Part shown: piece after piece, positions 26,299-34,633 of the stretch
How the letters are laid out: each line of letters begins with the position of its first letter
Numbering within the stretch: position 1 is the stretch's first letter
Assembly: GCA_903932145.1 (NCBI GenBank)
Contig: CAIZFE010000098.1
Coordinates: forward strand, 62,001-126,000
Length of the DNA stretch: 64,000 bases
Reading direction: 5' to 3'
From: an uncultured Rhodopila sp.
Lineage (GTDB): Bacteria; Pseudomonadota; Alphaproteobacteria; Acetobacterales; Acetobacteraceae
The notes under the pieces: generated by a model
The model's database searches: none
Told to the model about the DNA's origin: nothing
The model's input: only the letters and a program-made list of their open reading frames with translations
Translations under genes and position numbers: made by a program

Positions 26299-27201
26299 AT
26301 GCGCCAACGAGTGTCCCAGCTTGCGAGTCGTGTATCCCGCTGGTTAACGTTAGGCTTTTTCCTGCTGCCGCAGGCACAATTGGCTCAGGCGCAGGCGTTG
26401 CCCGCTTCGGTCACCGACCACTTCTTCATGTCCAGCGACGGCGTGCGCCTGCATTACCTCGAAGCCGGCTCGCCCTCGGCCCACACTTTGGTGTTCGTGC
26501 CGGGGTGGACGATGCCGGCCTGGATCTGGATGCCGCAAATCCTGGCGTTCTCGCGCACCTATCACGTCGTGGCGTTCGATCCGCGCGGGCAGGGCGATTC
26601 CGCTGTTCCGGCGGAGGGTTACGAACCGGTTCGCCGCGGGCGTGATGTGTCCGAGATGATCGCCCGGTTGGGATCGGTGCCGGTCGTTGTCGTGGGGTGG
26701 TCGCTGGGTGTTCTGGATGCGCTGGCATCGATTCACATCGCGGGTGACGAGCATCTGGCCGGGTTGGTGCTGGTGGACAACTCAGTGGGAGAGGATCCGG
26801 CGCCGGTGTTCAAACCGGGACCGCGCCGTGTCGCGCCACCGCTGACTCATGCGCAGGCGATGAGGCGCTTCGTGTCTCAGATGTTCAGCCGCAAGCCGGC
26901 CCCAAGTTATATTGACCGGCTGACCGAGGCGACCCTGAAGACACCCGAAGCGGCCAGCCGCTTGCTGTTGGCCTATCCAGTGCCCAGGTCTTACTGGAAA
27001 GAGGCACTTTATGCAACTAAAGTGCCGGTTTTATATATCGTGCGGCAACGCTGGGTTGCGCAGGGGACGACACTCGTGCGAAACCGCCCGAATACTGAGA
27101 TGGACGTTTTCAATGATTCCGGCCATGCCCTGTTCGTCGATGATGCGGCGCGCTTTAACAGCGTGACCGATCTTTTTCTCCGCCGTCGCGTTTGGCCGTA
27201 A
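26299..27201 (+). CDS. secreted alpha/beta hydrolase
   Basis: A 300-residue protein with signal peptide (LGFFLLPQAQLAQAQA). The alpha/beta-hydrolase fold shows the oxyanion region VFVPGWTMPAW, the DPRGQGDS strand and turn, the nucleophile elbow VVGWSLGVLD with the catalytic Ser, a likely acid near the later strands, and the catalytic His in NDSGHALFVDD. It is probably a periplasmic esterase or a related hydrolase. Its stop overlaps the next start by one base (TAATG), so it is coupled to the membrane protein downstream. Confidence 0.85.
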   Translation: MRQRVSQLASRVSRWLTLGFFLLPQAQLAQAQALPASVTDHFFMSSDGVRLHYLEAGSPSAHTLVFVPGWTMPAWIWMPQILAFSRTYHVVAFDPRGQGDSAVPAEGYEPVRRGRDVSEMIARLGSVPVVVVGWSLGVLDALASIHIAGDEHLAGLVLVDNSVGEDPAPVFKPGPRRVAPPLTHAQAMRRFVSQMFSRKPAPSYIDRLTEATLKTPEAASRLLLAYPVPRSYWKEALYATKVPVLYIVRQRWVAQGTTLVRNRPNTEMDVFNDSGHALFVDDAARFNSVTDLFLRRRVWP

Positions 27202-29660
27202 TGGTGAACAAGCGGGCGCTCAATCTGCTGCCATTGTTTCTCGTGTCGATGGCCGCGGTTGGCTATGAGACGGCGCTGACACGATACTTCGCGGTCGCGA
27301 AATGGTCGGAGTATGGCTACTGGGTGATCTCCATCGTGATGGTGGGGTTTGCCCTGAGCGGCGTGGTGCTGGCGCTGTGGCGTGACGTGTTTGCTCGGCG
27401 GGCACAGGACCTGATGGCGACGCTGCCGGCCGTTTTGGTGCTGACCGCGGCGATCGGATACCATTTCACCACCACCAATCCGTTCAACCCGCTGCAACTG
27501 CAAAATCCGGTGACGTGGCAGCCGCAGATCTGGAACATCGCCGGGTATTATGCGGCGTTGCTGCCGTTCTTCTTCCTCGCCGGCCTGTTCATAAGCCTTA
27601 GTTTCGTGCGCTACGCCGATCGCATAGGCTTGGTCTATGCGTTCGATCTGACCGGCGCCGGGGCAGGGGCGGCGAGTGTGCTGGCGGCGATGTATGTCGT
27701 GCATGCATTCGGGCTGGTGCCGCTTTTGCTGATCCCGTTGGCGCTGGCCTCGGCGTTTCTGCGCGGGCCGCACCGGTTGCAATCGATGCTGGCGGCGCTG
27801 TGCGCGTTGGGTGTGGCGGAAGCGTTGCTGCTGTTGGACAACGAGGCCGCCTACAACGATTTCAAGGCGATCTACGCGCCGCTGCATACGCCCGATGCCA
27901 AGATCGTCGCGGCGGTGAACTCCCCGCGTGGCGATTACGCGTTGCTGGATGATTTTACCGAACGGGTCGATACCGACATCTCTAACAACGCCGGGATGCT
28001 GGGGGTCGAAGGGCCGCCGCGCAGCTATGGGCTGTATCGCGACGGCAACCGGATCGCCGCGCTGCCAAAGCAGCGGCCGGTTTTCGCGGAGTATGCCGGG
28101 GCTGCGCTGGATGGCCTACCGTATCAACTGATCCCGCACGCAAGGACGATGCTCGCGGGTGGGTCCGGGGGATTCCGGACGGCCGAAGTGCTGGCACTGG
28201 GGGCGTCGCAGGTGCGGGTATTGGAGCCGGAACCGGAACTGTTGCGTATTATGCGCGACGGTCTCGATCCGGTGACGCCGATTCCGCCGTCGCCGCGCGT
28301 GCATGTGATCGGGTCCGGACCGCTGGCTGACACCGAACGCGGCGTTTACGACGTGGTCGATCTGTCGGCCGACTTCCTGGATGCGGCGGAGACCAACGCC
28401 ACCGCGTTTACGCGTGAGGCGGTCGTGTCCTATCTGCACGTCCTCGCGCCGAACGGCATGGTGTCGATCCCGGTGTCGATCCGTGACTTTCCCGTCTATG
28501 CGCTGCGGATGCTGTCCACGGTAAGATCGGCCTTGCTGGCGACCGGCATTGCAGACCCTGCCGCGCACGTGATCGTTTACCGGTCGGCGTGGAATGTCCG
28601 CATTCTCGTCTCCCGCGAGGGCTGGACGGCCGCGGATATCAGTGGTGTCAAAAAATTCTGCGACGACCGGTCGTTCGATGTGTCGTGGTATCCCGGCCTG
28701 GATGTCGTGAAGGCTCGGGAAGGACTGTACAACGACCTCCCCGCCGTTTCCTTCGACAAGGGCGAGGTTGAATCCGGCGGTCCCGACGACGCGATCGCGG
28801 ACGAGGCTCAGGCGGTGCTGTCCGGCCAGACCTCACCATCCGCCGAACAGTTCAACCTGTCGCCGATGACGCTGGACAAGCCGTTCTTCTACGCCGTGCT
28901 GCGGCTGGACCAGCTTGGCACCATCCTGAAGCGGTTGGAGATTCTGCCGCAGGCCGAGGTTGGCGCACTGGTCAATCTGGCGGTGCTCGCCCAGGCCGTG
29001 GTGATTGCCGCGCTGGTGTTGCTGGTGCCGCTGGCCGCACCCGGCCGGATCGGTGCGCCGCGGACCGGTGTGCTGCGGGCGGTGATCTATTTCCCGGCAC
29101 TGGCGTTGGGTTTCCTGTTCATCGAAATCTATCTCATTGAGAAGGCAAGCTTCTGGCTGGGTGACCGGACCAACGGGTTCGCCATCGTACTGACCGGAAT
29201 GCTGGTGTTCTCCGGCCTCGGCAGTTTGCTGTCAGAGCGCTTTGCCGCCGCCCCGCTGCGCGGCATGGCGATGGTCACCGGCGTGGTGATGGTGTGGTGT
29301 CTGGCGGCTTTGCTCTGGCTGGAGCCGCTGATCCTGGCGACCCTGGATTGGCCGTTCGTGATTCGGGGTGCTTTGCTGCTGATATTGGTGGCGCCGGTGT
29401 CGGTGGCGCTGGGTCTGCCGTTCCCGTTGGGCCTGAGTCGGGCCGGCAACGGCGGGTTTTTGCCTTGGGCCTGGGCACTGAACGGGGCGTTTTCCGTTGT
29501 GGCGACACCGCTCGCGAATCTGATTGCACGCGAATTCGGCTTCAGCAGGGTTCTGTTATGCGCCGCGATCGTTTATGGGGTCGCCCTTATTACATTTCCG
29601 GCTATGAGGAAGACCTCGGTTTGGCACGATATAGCAGCACCATCTCCCGCCGCGGAGTAA
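27201..29660 (+). CDS. spermidine synthase-like integral membrane protein
   Basis: The protein is 819 residues. The N-terminal part (1-215) has about six membrane helices (ALNLLPLFLVSMAAVGYETA, then YWVISIVMVGFALSGVVLAL). The middle (about 250-560) is a soluble part similar in plan to spermidine-synthase-like methyltransferase folds (TMLAGGSGGFRTAEVLALGA, then RVLEPEPELL). The C-terminal part (about 600-800) has about six more helices. Such proteins are widespread fused transporter/SpeE-like proteins with mostly unknown substrates. The classical polyamine synthase active-site motif is not obvious, so enzyme activity is uncertain. It follows the hydrolase by a one-base overlap and overlaps the next gene's start. 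Confidence 0.75.
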   Translation: MVNKRALNLLPLFLVSMAAVGYETALTRYFAVAKWSEYGYWVISIVMVGFALSGVVLALWRDVFARRAQDLMATLPAVLVLTAAIGYHFTTTNPFNPLQLQNPVTWQPQIWNIAGYYAALLPFFFLAGLFISLSFVRYADRIGLVYAFDLTGAGAGAASVLAAMYVVHAFGLVPLLLIPLALASAFLRGPHRLQSMLAALCALGVAEALLLLDNEAAYNDFKAIYAPLHTPDAKIVAAVNSPRGDYALLDDFTERVDTDISNNAGMLGVEGPPRSYGLYRDGNRIAALPKQRPVFAEYAGAALDGLPYQLIPHARTMLAGGSGGFRTAEVLALGASQVRVLEPEPELLRIMRDGLDPVTPIPPSPRVHVIGSGPLADTERGVYDVVDLSADFLDAAETNATAFTREAVVSYLHVLAPNGMVSIPVSIRDFPVYALRMLSTVRSALLATGIADPAAHVIVYRSAWNVRILVSREGWTAADISGVKKFCDDRSFDVSWYPGLDVVKAREGLYNDLPAVSFDKGEVESGGPDDAIADEAQAVLSGQTSPSAEQFNLSPMTLDKPFFYAVLRLDQLGTILKRLEILPQAEVGALVNLAVLAQAVVIAALVLLVPLAAPGRIGAPRTGVLRAVIYFPALALGFLFIEIYLIEKASFWLGDRTNGFAIVLTGMLVFSGLGSLLSERFAAAPLRGMAMVTGVVMVWCLAALLWLEPLILATLDWPFVIRGALLLILVAPVSVALGLPFPLGLSRAGNGGFLPWAWALNGAFSVVATPLANLIAREFGFSRVLLCAAIVYGVALITFPAMRKTSVWHDIAAPSPAAE

Positions 29661-30538
29661 TCTCCGCCGCGCTTCTGCCTTTGATCCCGGCGGGGGCGAA
29701 GGCCGCTCCGGTATGGACCAAGGCCGCCTATGAGCAGGCGATGCGCGAGTCCGGCCGTCCGGTCAGCCTGAGCGACGCGCAGTTCGATGCCATCCAGAAG
29801 CGCAAACCGGCCGCGATGAAGCAGATCGAGGCGTATCTGAAATCGCATCTCGGCAGCGCCGATCCGGCGGTTCTGGCGGCGTTCGAGGCGGTGCCGCGCG
29901 AATATTACCACTACGAATACCCCGAACATCGGGCGACCCCGGGGGACGCCTACGAGGAGAATCCGAAGCCCTGGGCGTTGGGCTACGGGTCGGCGTTGTC
30001 CGATTACCTCGGCCAGGCCTACATGACCCAGATATGCAAGCCCGCACCGGGTGAGATCACCCTGGAAGTCGGCACCGGCAGCGGATTCCAGAGCAGCCTG
30101 TTGTCGCGGATCGTCAAGACGTCCTACTCGATCGAGATCATCGAGCCGTTGGGCAAGGCGGTCGGCAAAATCTTCGCGCCGATCGGCTACGACAATGTGC
30201 ATTCCCGGGTAGGGGACGGCTATTACGGCTGGCCGGAGGTTGAGGGCGGTTTCGACATCATCATCGTGACATGTGCTGCCACGTTCGCGCCGCCCGATCT
30301 GTTCAAGCAGCTCAAGCCCGGCGGCCGGATGATCATCCCGATCGGGCAGCCGTTCAAGCGCGGACAGGTTTTGTATGTCTATACGAAGGATGCCGAGGGG
30401 AAGATCCACTCGCGCCGCGACATCGGCGTGTTCTTCATCCCGATGACGGGGGCGATCGCGAAAAACGCACCGGTGAAGCCCGAGACGGTGTCGGATCACC
30501 CGGCGCCGTCGGTGGTGGAGAAGCCTGCTACCGAGTAG
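29621..30538 (+). CDS. protein-L-isoaspartate O-methyltransferase-like, Tat signal
   Basis: About 305 residues if started at the TTG at 29621, where GAGGAAG lies upstream; an ATG at 29558 in the same frame is the other option. The start has a Tat-type leader: SRRGVISAALLPLIPAGAKA. The methyltransferase core shows LYGY-like ALSDYLGQAYMTQI, the SAM-binding ITLEVGTGSGFQSSLLS, and VRVGDGYYGW-like RVGDGYYGWPEVEGGFDIII, matching PCMT. Usual PCMTs are cytoplasmic, so an exported one is unusual. It overlaps the end of the membrane-protein gene, making a three-gene unit with it and the hydrolase. Confidence 0.8.
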   Translation: MARYSSTISRRGVISAALLPLIPAGAKAAPVWTKAAYEQAMRESGRPVSLSDAQFDAIQKRKPAAMKQIEAYLKSHLGSADPAVLAAFEAVPREYYHYEYPEHRATPGDAYEENPKPWALGYGSALSDYLGQAYMTQICKPAPGEITLEVGTGSGFQSSLLSRIVKTSYSIEIIEPLGKAVGKIFAPIGYDNVHSRVGDGYYGWPEVEGGFDIIIVTCAATFAPPDLFKQLKPGGRMIIPIGQPFKRGQVLYVYTKDAEGKIHSRRDIGVFFIPMTGAIAKNAPVKPETVSDHPAPSVVEKPATE

Positions 30539-30589
30539 GGACTACAGGCCGGGCGGCAGAGAATCGTGCCGTCGCCCGTTCGCCTCCGC

Positions 30590-33082
30590 TCAAGCCGCCC
30601 CGCGCAGCAACTCGCCTTCCGGGCCCAGGCTCCGCGCGACCGGCAGCAGCGTGAAGTAGCGCCGCGACACCCGATCGGCCACCGCGCCGATCGCCTGCTC
30701 CAACTTCTTCAACCGTGGCGGCAGACGCGCTGTCGTCGCCATCTGGTCGGGCGAGCCCAGCACCTCGGCGACGATGTCGCGGGTTTCCTGCAGCAACGGC
30801 TCCATCGACATCAGCAGCCAGTCGCTGCCCTCGACGATCTCGTGCAACAACTCCCGCGCCGCCACCAGTTGGAAGGCCAGCCCGCGCGGATTGCCTTCGT
30901 CGGCCAGAATCAAATCCAATGCCGGTGCCGGCTGTAGCACCGCCAAATAGCGTGACCGGTAGGTGATCACGGAGTCCCGGAGTTCCAGCGCCAGGCGAAG
31001 CCCCGCCTCCACCCGGCCGGGTTGCGTCATCGCGCCGGGCTGATCCAGGACCTGTGCCAGTTCGGCGGTCACCGCCTGGGCGCGCTCCATCCGGCGGCCG
31101 AAATCCAGGAACAGCCGGCCGCCGCCGCGAACCATATTCTCCGCTGCCAGACCCGCCACGGTGGCGGCGAATTCCAGGATTTCCGTCGTCAGATTGGACG
31201 CATGTTCCAGCGACCGCGCGTTGGATTCCGCCGGTAGCTTACGCATGTCCTCGCCCAGAATGCGCAGCGAGCGTGTCAGGACGGTGTGCAATTCCCCGGT
31301 CAGGCGGTCGCGCAGTTGCTCGACCTGGCGGGCGACATGCCCGAGCACGCGGCGCATGCCGCCGTCGCGGCGGAAGGCGCGCATGACAGCAGACGACAGC
31401 ATGCCGACGCCGAGCACGCTGGCATCCTCCGCGTCCATCATTTTCACGCTGGTCAGGCTGGCGACCAGGATCTGGATCTCGGCGATTTCGCGGGCGGTGG
31501 GAGACGGCCGCAGGATGCGGGCGATCAAGGCGCGTTGCAGGCGGGCGGCTTCCTCGAGCCGCTCCAGATAGCGGCCGAGCCAGTAGAAATTGTCGGCAAC
31601 GCGGGACGGCAGGTCGCCGGCGGTGCGGCGGATCGTCAGGGTCGGGATCACCAGCCCGGATGCGCCCTGCACCTTGCTGGTTTCGTCCTCCATCACCCAG
31701 ACGTCTTTGGACAGCGCGTTGCGCGGCAGGCGGCCGGCGAGGGCATCTTCCTCGGACAAGGCCCGCGCCAGACCACCGGGGAAGGCGCGCCATCTTGTGC
31801 CGTCGAACGTCATGAACATGCGCAGCGCGACGGGTTTCGCCTCCAACCCATTTGGTCCGGCGCAGGGCGCGACCGATGGTGTCGGGGCAACGGAGGCGGT
31901 GAAGGCGCCGGGATTGGCCTCCATCGCGGCCGCCAGTTTCGCGCGTTCCTCGGTGGACAGCAGCATCGGCACGACGGGCGGGGTGCTGCCGTCGGTGGAC
32001 TTGCGGACCAGCCAGCCTTCCAGATCGCGCAGCACGGTGCGGACGACCGCGCCTTCGCCGAGCCAGAGGGTTGCCTGGCTGGGGAGTTGCAGGTCCTCGC
32101 CGAGCAGGCGGCGGGCCAGAGTCGGCAGGAATGCCGCCAGGCCGGGCGCTTCGGCCAGCGCCGAACCGGGGTCGTTGACCATACGGACGGAGCCGCCGCG
32201 CATCGCGTCGAGCAGGCCGGGAATGCCGCCGCCGGCTGACAATTCCAGCGAATCGACGCGGTTGCCCTCTTTACGGCGCAGCAGCACGCCAATGCGTTGC
32301 AAGCCGCGCAGGGTTTTCAGGAACACCTGACCGTTGCGGAGTGTCAGGTCTCCCGCCTCCACGAGGCCGATCGACAGTTCGCGGGAGAGCAACACATGCT
32401 CAAACCACAGCGGATCGGAGTGGCCGCCGCTGAGCAGCGCGACGCCGGCCCCGTCGGCGGGGGACAGCGCCTGGAGCGCGTCGCCGGTGATTTCGAGGTG
32501 TTGGCGCAGCGGCTGGATGCGCTGCGACTGGAACAGCTCCGGCACGATGCGGGACAGGATGCGCCGGTTTTCCAGCGCATAGGCGATGCCTTGCGCCTGA
32601 CCGGTGCGATCCGCCAGTACCCGCCACGCGCCGTCCGGGCCGCGCAACATGTCGGCGGCGTAGAACGACAAATACCGGTCGGTCCGGCGCCCATCGACGG
32701 TGCGGCAGGGACGCAGGTAGGCGGGGTTGCCGTAGATGATTTCGGGCGGGATCAGACCTTCGGCCATCAGCTCGCGCGGGCCGTACAGGTCGGCCAGGAT
32801 CAGTTCCATCAGCTCGGCGCGCTGGGCCAGCCCGGCTTCGAGCGATGAAAATTCGGCCGCCGACATCAGCAGCGGGATCGGGTCGCAGCGCCAGTTGACG
32901 GCGCGTTCACCGGGCAGGATGGCGGTTATGCCTTCCTCGGCGAAGGCCTGATCCAGCAGGCCGGCGCGCTGGGCCAGCGTCTCGTGGCCGAGGGCGAACA
33001 TGGTCGACAGCAGCGAGCGCCAATGCGGTTTGGCGCGGCCCGAGCCATCGGCCATCTCATCAAGGGGACTCTCGCCACTCAT
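30590..33082 (-). CDS. circularly permuted ATP-grasp / alpha-E domain fusion
   Basis: An 830-residue fusion. The N-terminal ATP-grasp-like part (about 1-470; LLSTMFALGHETLAQRAGLL, then ADLYGPRELMAEGLIPPEII) is a circularly permuted ATP-grasp type 2 domain. The C-terminal all-helical alpha-E domain (about 510-820) opens SRVADNFYWLGRYLERLEEA. In many bacteria these are two adjacent genes beside a transglutaminase and a proteasome-like hydrolase, a proposed peptide-modification system. Here the two are fused and no such neighbour is visible. It may form amide bonds with ATP. The product is unknown. Confidence 0.85.
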   Translation of the reverse strand: MSGESPLDEMADGSGRAKPHWRSLLSTMFALGHETLAQRAGLLDQAFAEEGITAILPGERAVNWRCDPIPLLMSAAEFSSLEAGLAQRAELMELILADLYGPRELMAEGLIPPEIIYGNPAYLRPCRTVDGRRTDRYLSFYAADMLRGPDGAWRVLADRTGQAQGIAYALENRRILSRIVPELFQSQRIQPLRQHLEITGDALQALSPADGAGVALLSGGHSDPLWFEHVLLSRELSIGLVEAGDLTLRNGQVFLKTLRGLQRIGVLLRRKEGNRVDSLELSAGGGIPGLLDAMRGGSVRMVNDPGSALAEAPGLAAFLPTLARRLLGEDLQLPSQATLWLGEGAVVRTVLRDLEGWLVRKSTDGSTPPVVPMLLSTEERAKLAAAMEANPGAFTASVAPTPSVAPCAGPNGLEAKPVALRMFMTFDGTRWRAFPGGLARALSEEDALAGRLPRNALSKDVWVMEDETSKVQGASGLVIPTLTIRRTAGDLPSRVADNFYWLGRYLERLEEAARLQRALIARILRPSPTAREIAEIQILVASLTSVKMMDAEDASVLGVGMLSSAVMRAFRRDGGMRRVLGHVARQVEQLRDRLTGELHTVLTRSLRILGEDMRKLPAESNARSLEHASNLTTEILEFAATVAGLAAENMVRGGGRLFLDFGRRMERAQAVTAELAQVLDQPGAMTQPGRVEAGLRLALELRDSVITYRSRYLAVLQPAPALDLILADEGNPRGLAFQLVAARELLHEIVEGSDWLLMSMEPLLQETRDIVAEVLGSPDQMATTARLPPRLKKLEQAIGAVADRVSRRYFTLLPVARSLGPEGELLRGAA

Positions 33083-33263
33083 AAAGCGCCGCCGACCTGG
33101 CCGGATTGGCTTACAAGCGCCGCCAAACCTAAGCAGGCACGCACACTTTTCTCCTGTTTATGTCGCAATGCGGCAAAGTGCCACGAGGGGGGTGCGTTGT
33201 CCAGGAGGGGCTGGCACATTTGAAACGAACCGGTGGCGCGCGCGCCGGTCGTCGCCCGCGGCA

Positions 33264-34304
33264 TTATGTGGGGTTCATCAAATCCGGCCAGAACCGCGCG
33301 AGCGGGGACCCCGCGACCACCGAACGCACCGCATCCTGGTCGGCGGCTGGCATGGTCGTCCGCCATTGAGTCGCCGCGGCGGCGGCGTCGCGGACAATCG
33401 CGTAGTACCCCGCTTTGCCCTGATGACCGCTGCTGCTTGCGACGAAGTTCTTCGTCTGCTGGGTCCAACTGAGGCCGGTAAACATCATGATCTGCCTAAC
33501 CAGCGTGTCAGGTTGGGCGCACAGGGCTTCGTACAGAACGATATGAACGTTGCTCTGCGCGGACAGCGCGGCATAGGCCGGTTCGTTGAAGGCACGCCAG
33601 CTCCATGCGTATTTCGCCGCAGCGGGCAACGCCTGAAAACCCGCCGCGCCGATTCCATGCTCCGCCGCGAAGCGGACCGCCGCGACTTCATCGAACGGCA
33701 TGTCGGTGCCGGGCGTACCCAGGTCGAACCGGCGGTGGCGGTTGCCGCGCATGACCGAATCGACCTGGCCGCAGGGGTGCCGCAGTATGAAGATGGTGCG
33801 GCTATGCGGCATCGTCCGCGCCAGGACGGCGGCGTCCTTCCCCCAGCCGATCGACTTGATCGCGACCCGCGGTGCGGCCCGCCCGACCAGATCCGGTATC
33901 GGCAGTTTGGCCAGCGCCCGGGCGGGCCATGGCATGCGACCCGCCGCGCGGGCGGCGGTCGTCAGCGCGGTTCGCACCTAACGCCGCCATCGTGGCTGCC
34001 AGGACTTGGCAAAGAAGGGCTGCTTGCCGACCGTGCGCAAGCTTCGGTCGCCAACCCAGAGCGCCAGTAATCCTGGCAAATCGGCTTCGGACAAGGGCGA
34101 CGGGCTGGGCCGGGTCATATCCGGCTCGTGCCGGTAGAGCACGTCGGGGTGGCTGTCGATAATCTTCGCCAGCCACGTTGTGCCGGAGCGCGCTGCCCCC
34201 AAAATCAGAATAAGGGACGCGATGGCTTCGGGGCCGGCCGAACCCGGGACAGGACGCGATGTCGCGGCTTGTATTGCGGCCAGGGAGGTCACGCTATGCC
34301 ACAT
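33264..34304 (-). pseudogene. sulfotransferase-family gene with in-frame TAG
   Basis: The N-terminal part has the PAPS 5' phosphosulfate loop GAARSGTTWLAK and FDSHPDVLYRHEPD-like IDSHPDVLYRHEPD. The C-terminal part has the 3' phosphate-binding TIFILRHPCGQVDS and AYALSWRAFNE-like AWSWRAFNEPA. Between them a TAG at 33978-33980 interrupts the frame (reading ...KSWQPRWRR, stop, VRTALTT...) with no frameshift. The paralogue at 44798-45793 is continuous across the equivalent place. One base change from CAG or TGG would make this stop. Most likely a recent nonsense mutation. The start at 34304 (MWHSVT) is a guess. Confidence 0.75.
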
Positions 34305-34633
34305 GAACGTGCCGCCCGGCGTGCGCGGCCCTGACACCGGGTCACGCGGCTGAAGGGGGGCGCGAGATTGAGGCGACCATTCAAAACTCCCCAACGGCGA
34401 TCCGGTCAGGAAGGCCGGGATCAGCCGGATTCGCATAGGACCCGCTGGCGTCGAGGTCAATCGGACAGGACGTTGCTGCAGCGAGAGGCAACGAACTGAG
34501 GTGGCCCATAGTCCTCGACGCTAATGGTTCGCGGTTCTCCGGTGGCGAGGCTCGTGCTGAACCAGGGTGCGGTGTGGATCGCAGGTTGCCGCCCCGTTCT
34601 CTGCCGCCTATAGCGTTGCTCCAAGGAGCACGC

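Noticed and set aside
33978-33980. TAG read as pyrrolysine in the sulfotransferase
   Set aside because: No pyl context, the protein family has no Pyl members, and a nonsense mutation is simpler.
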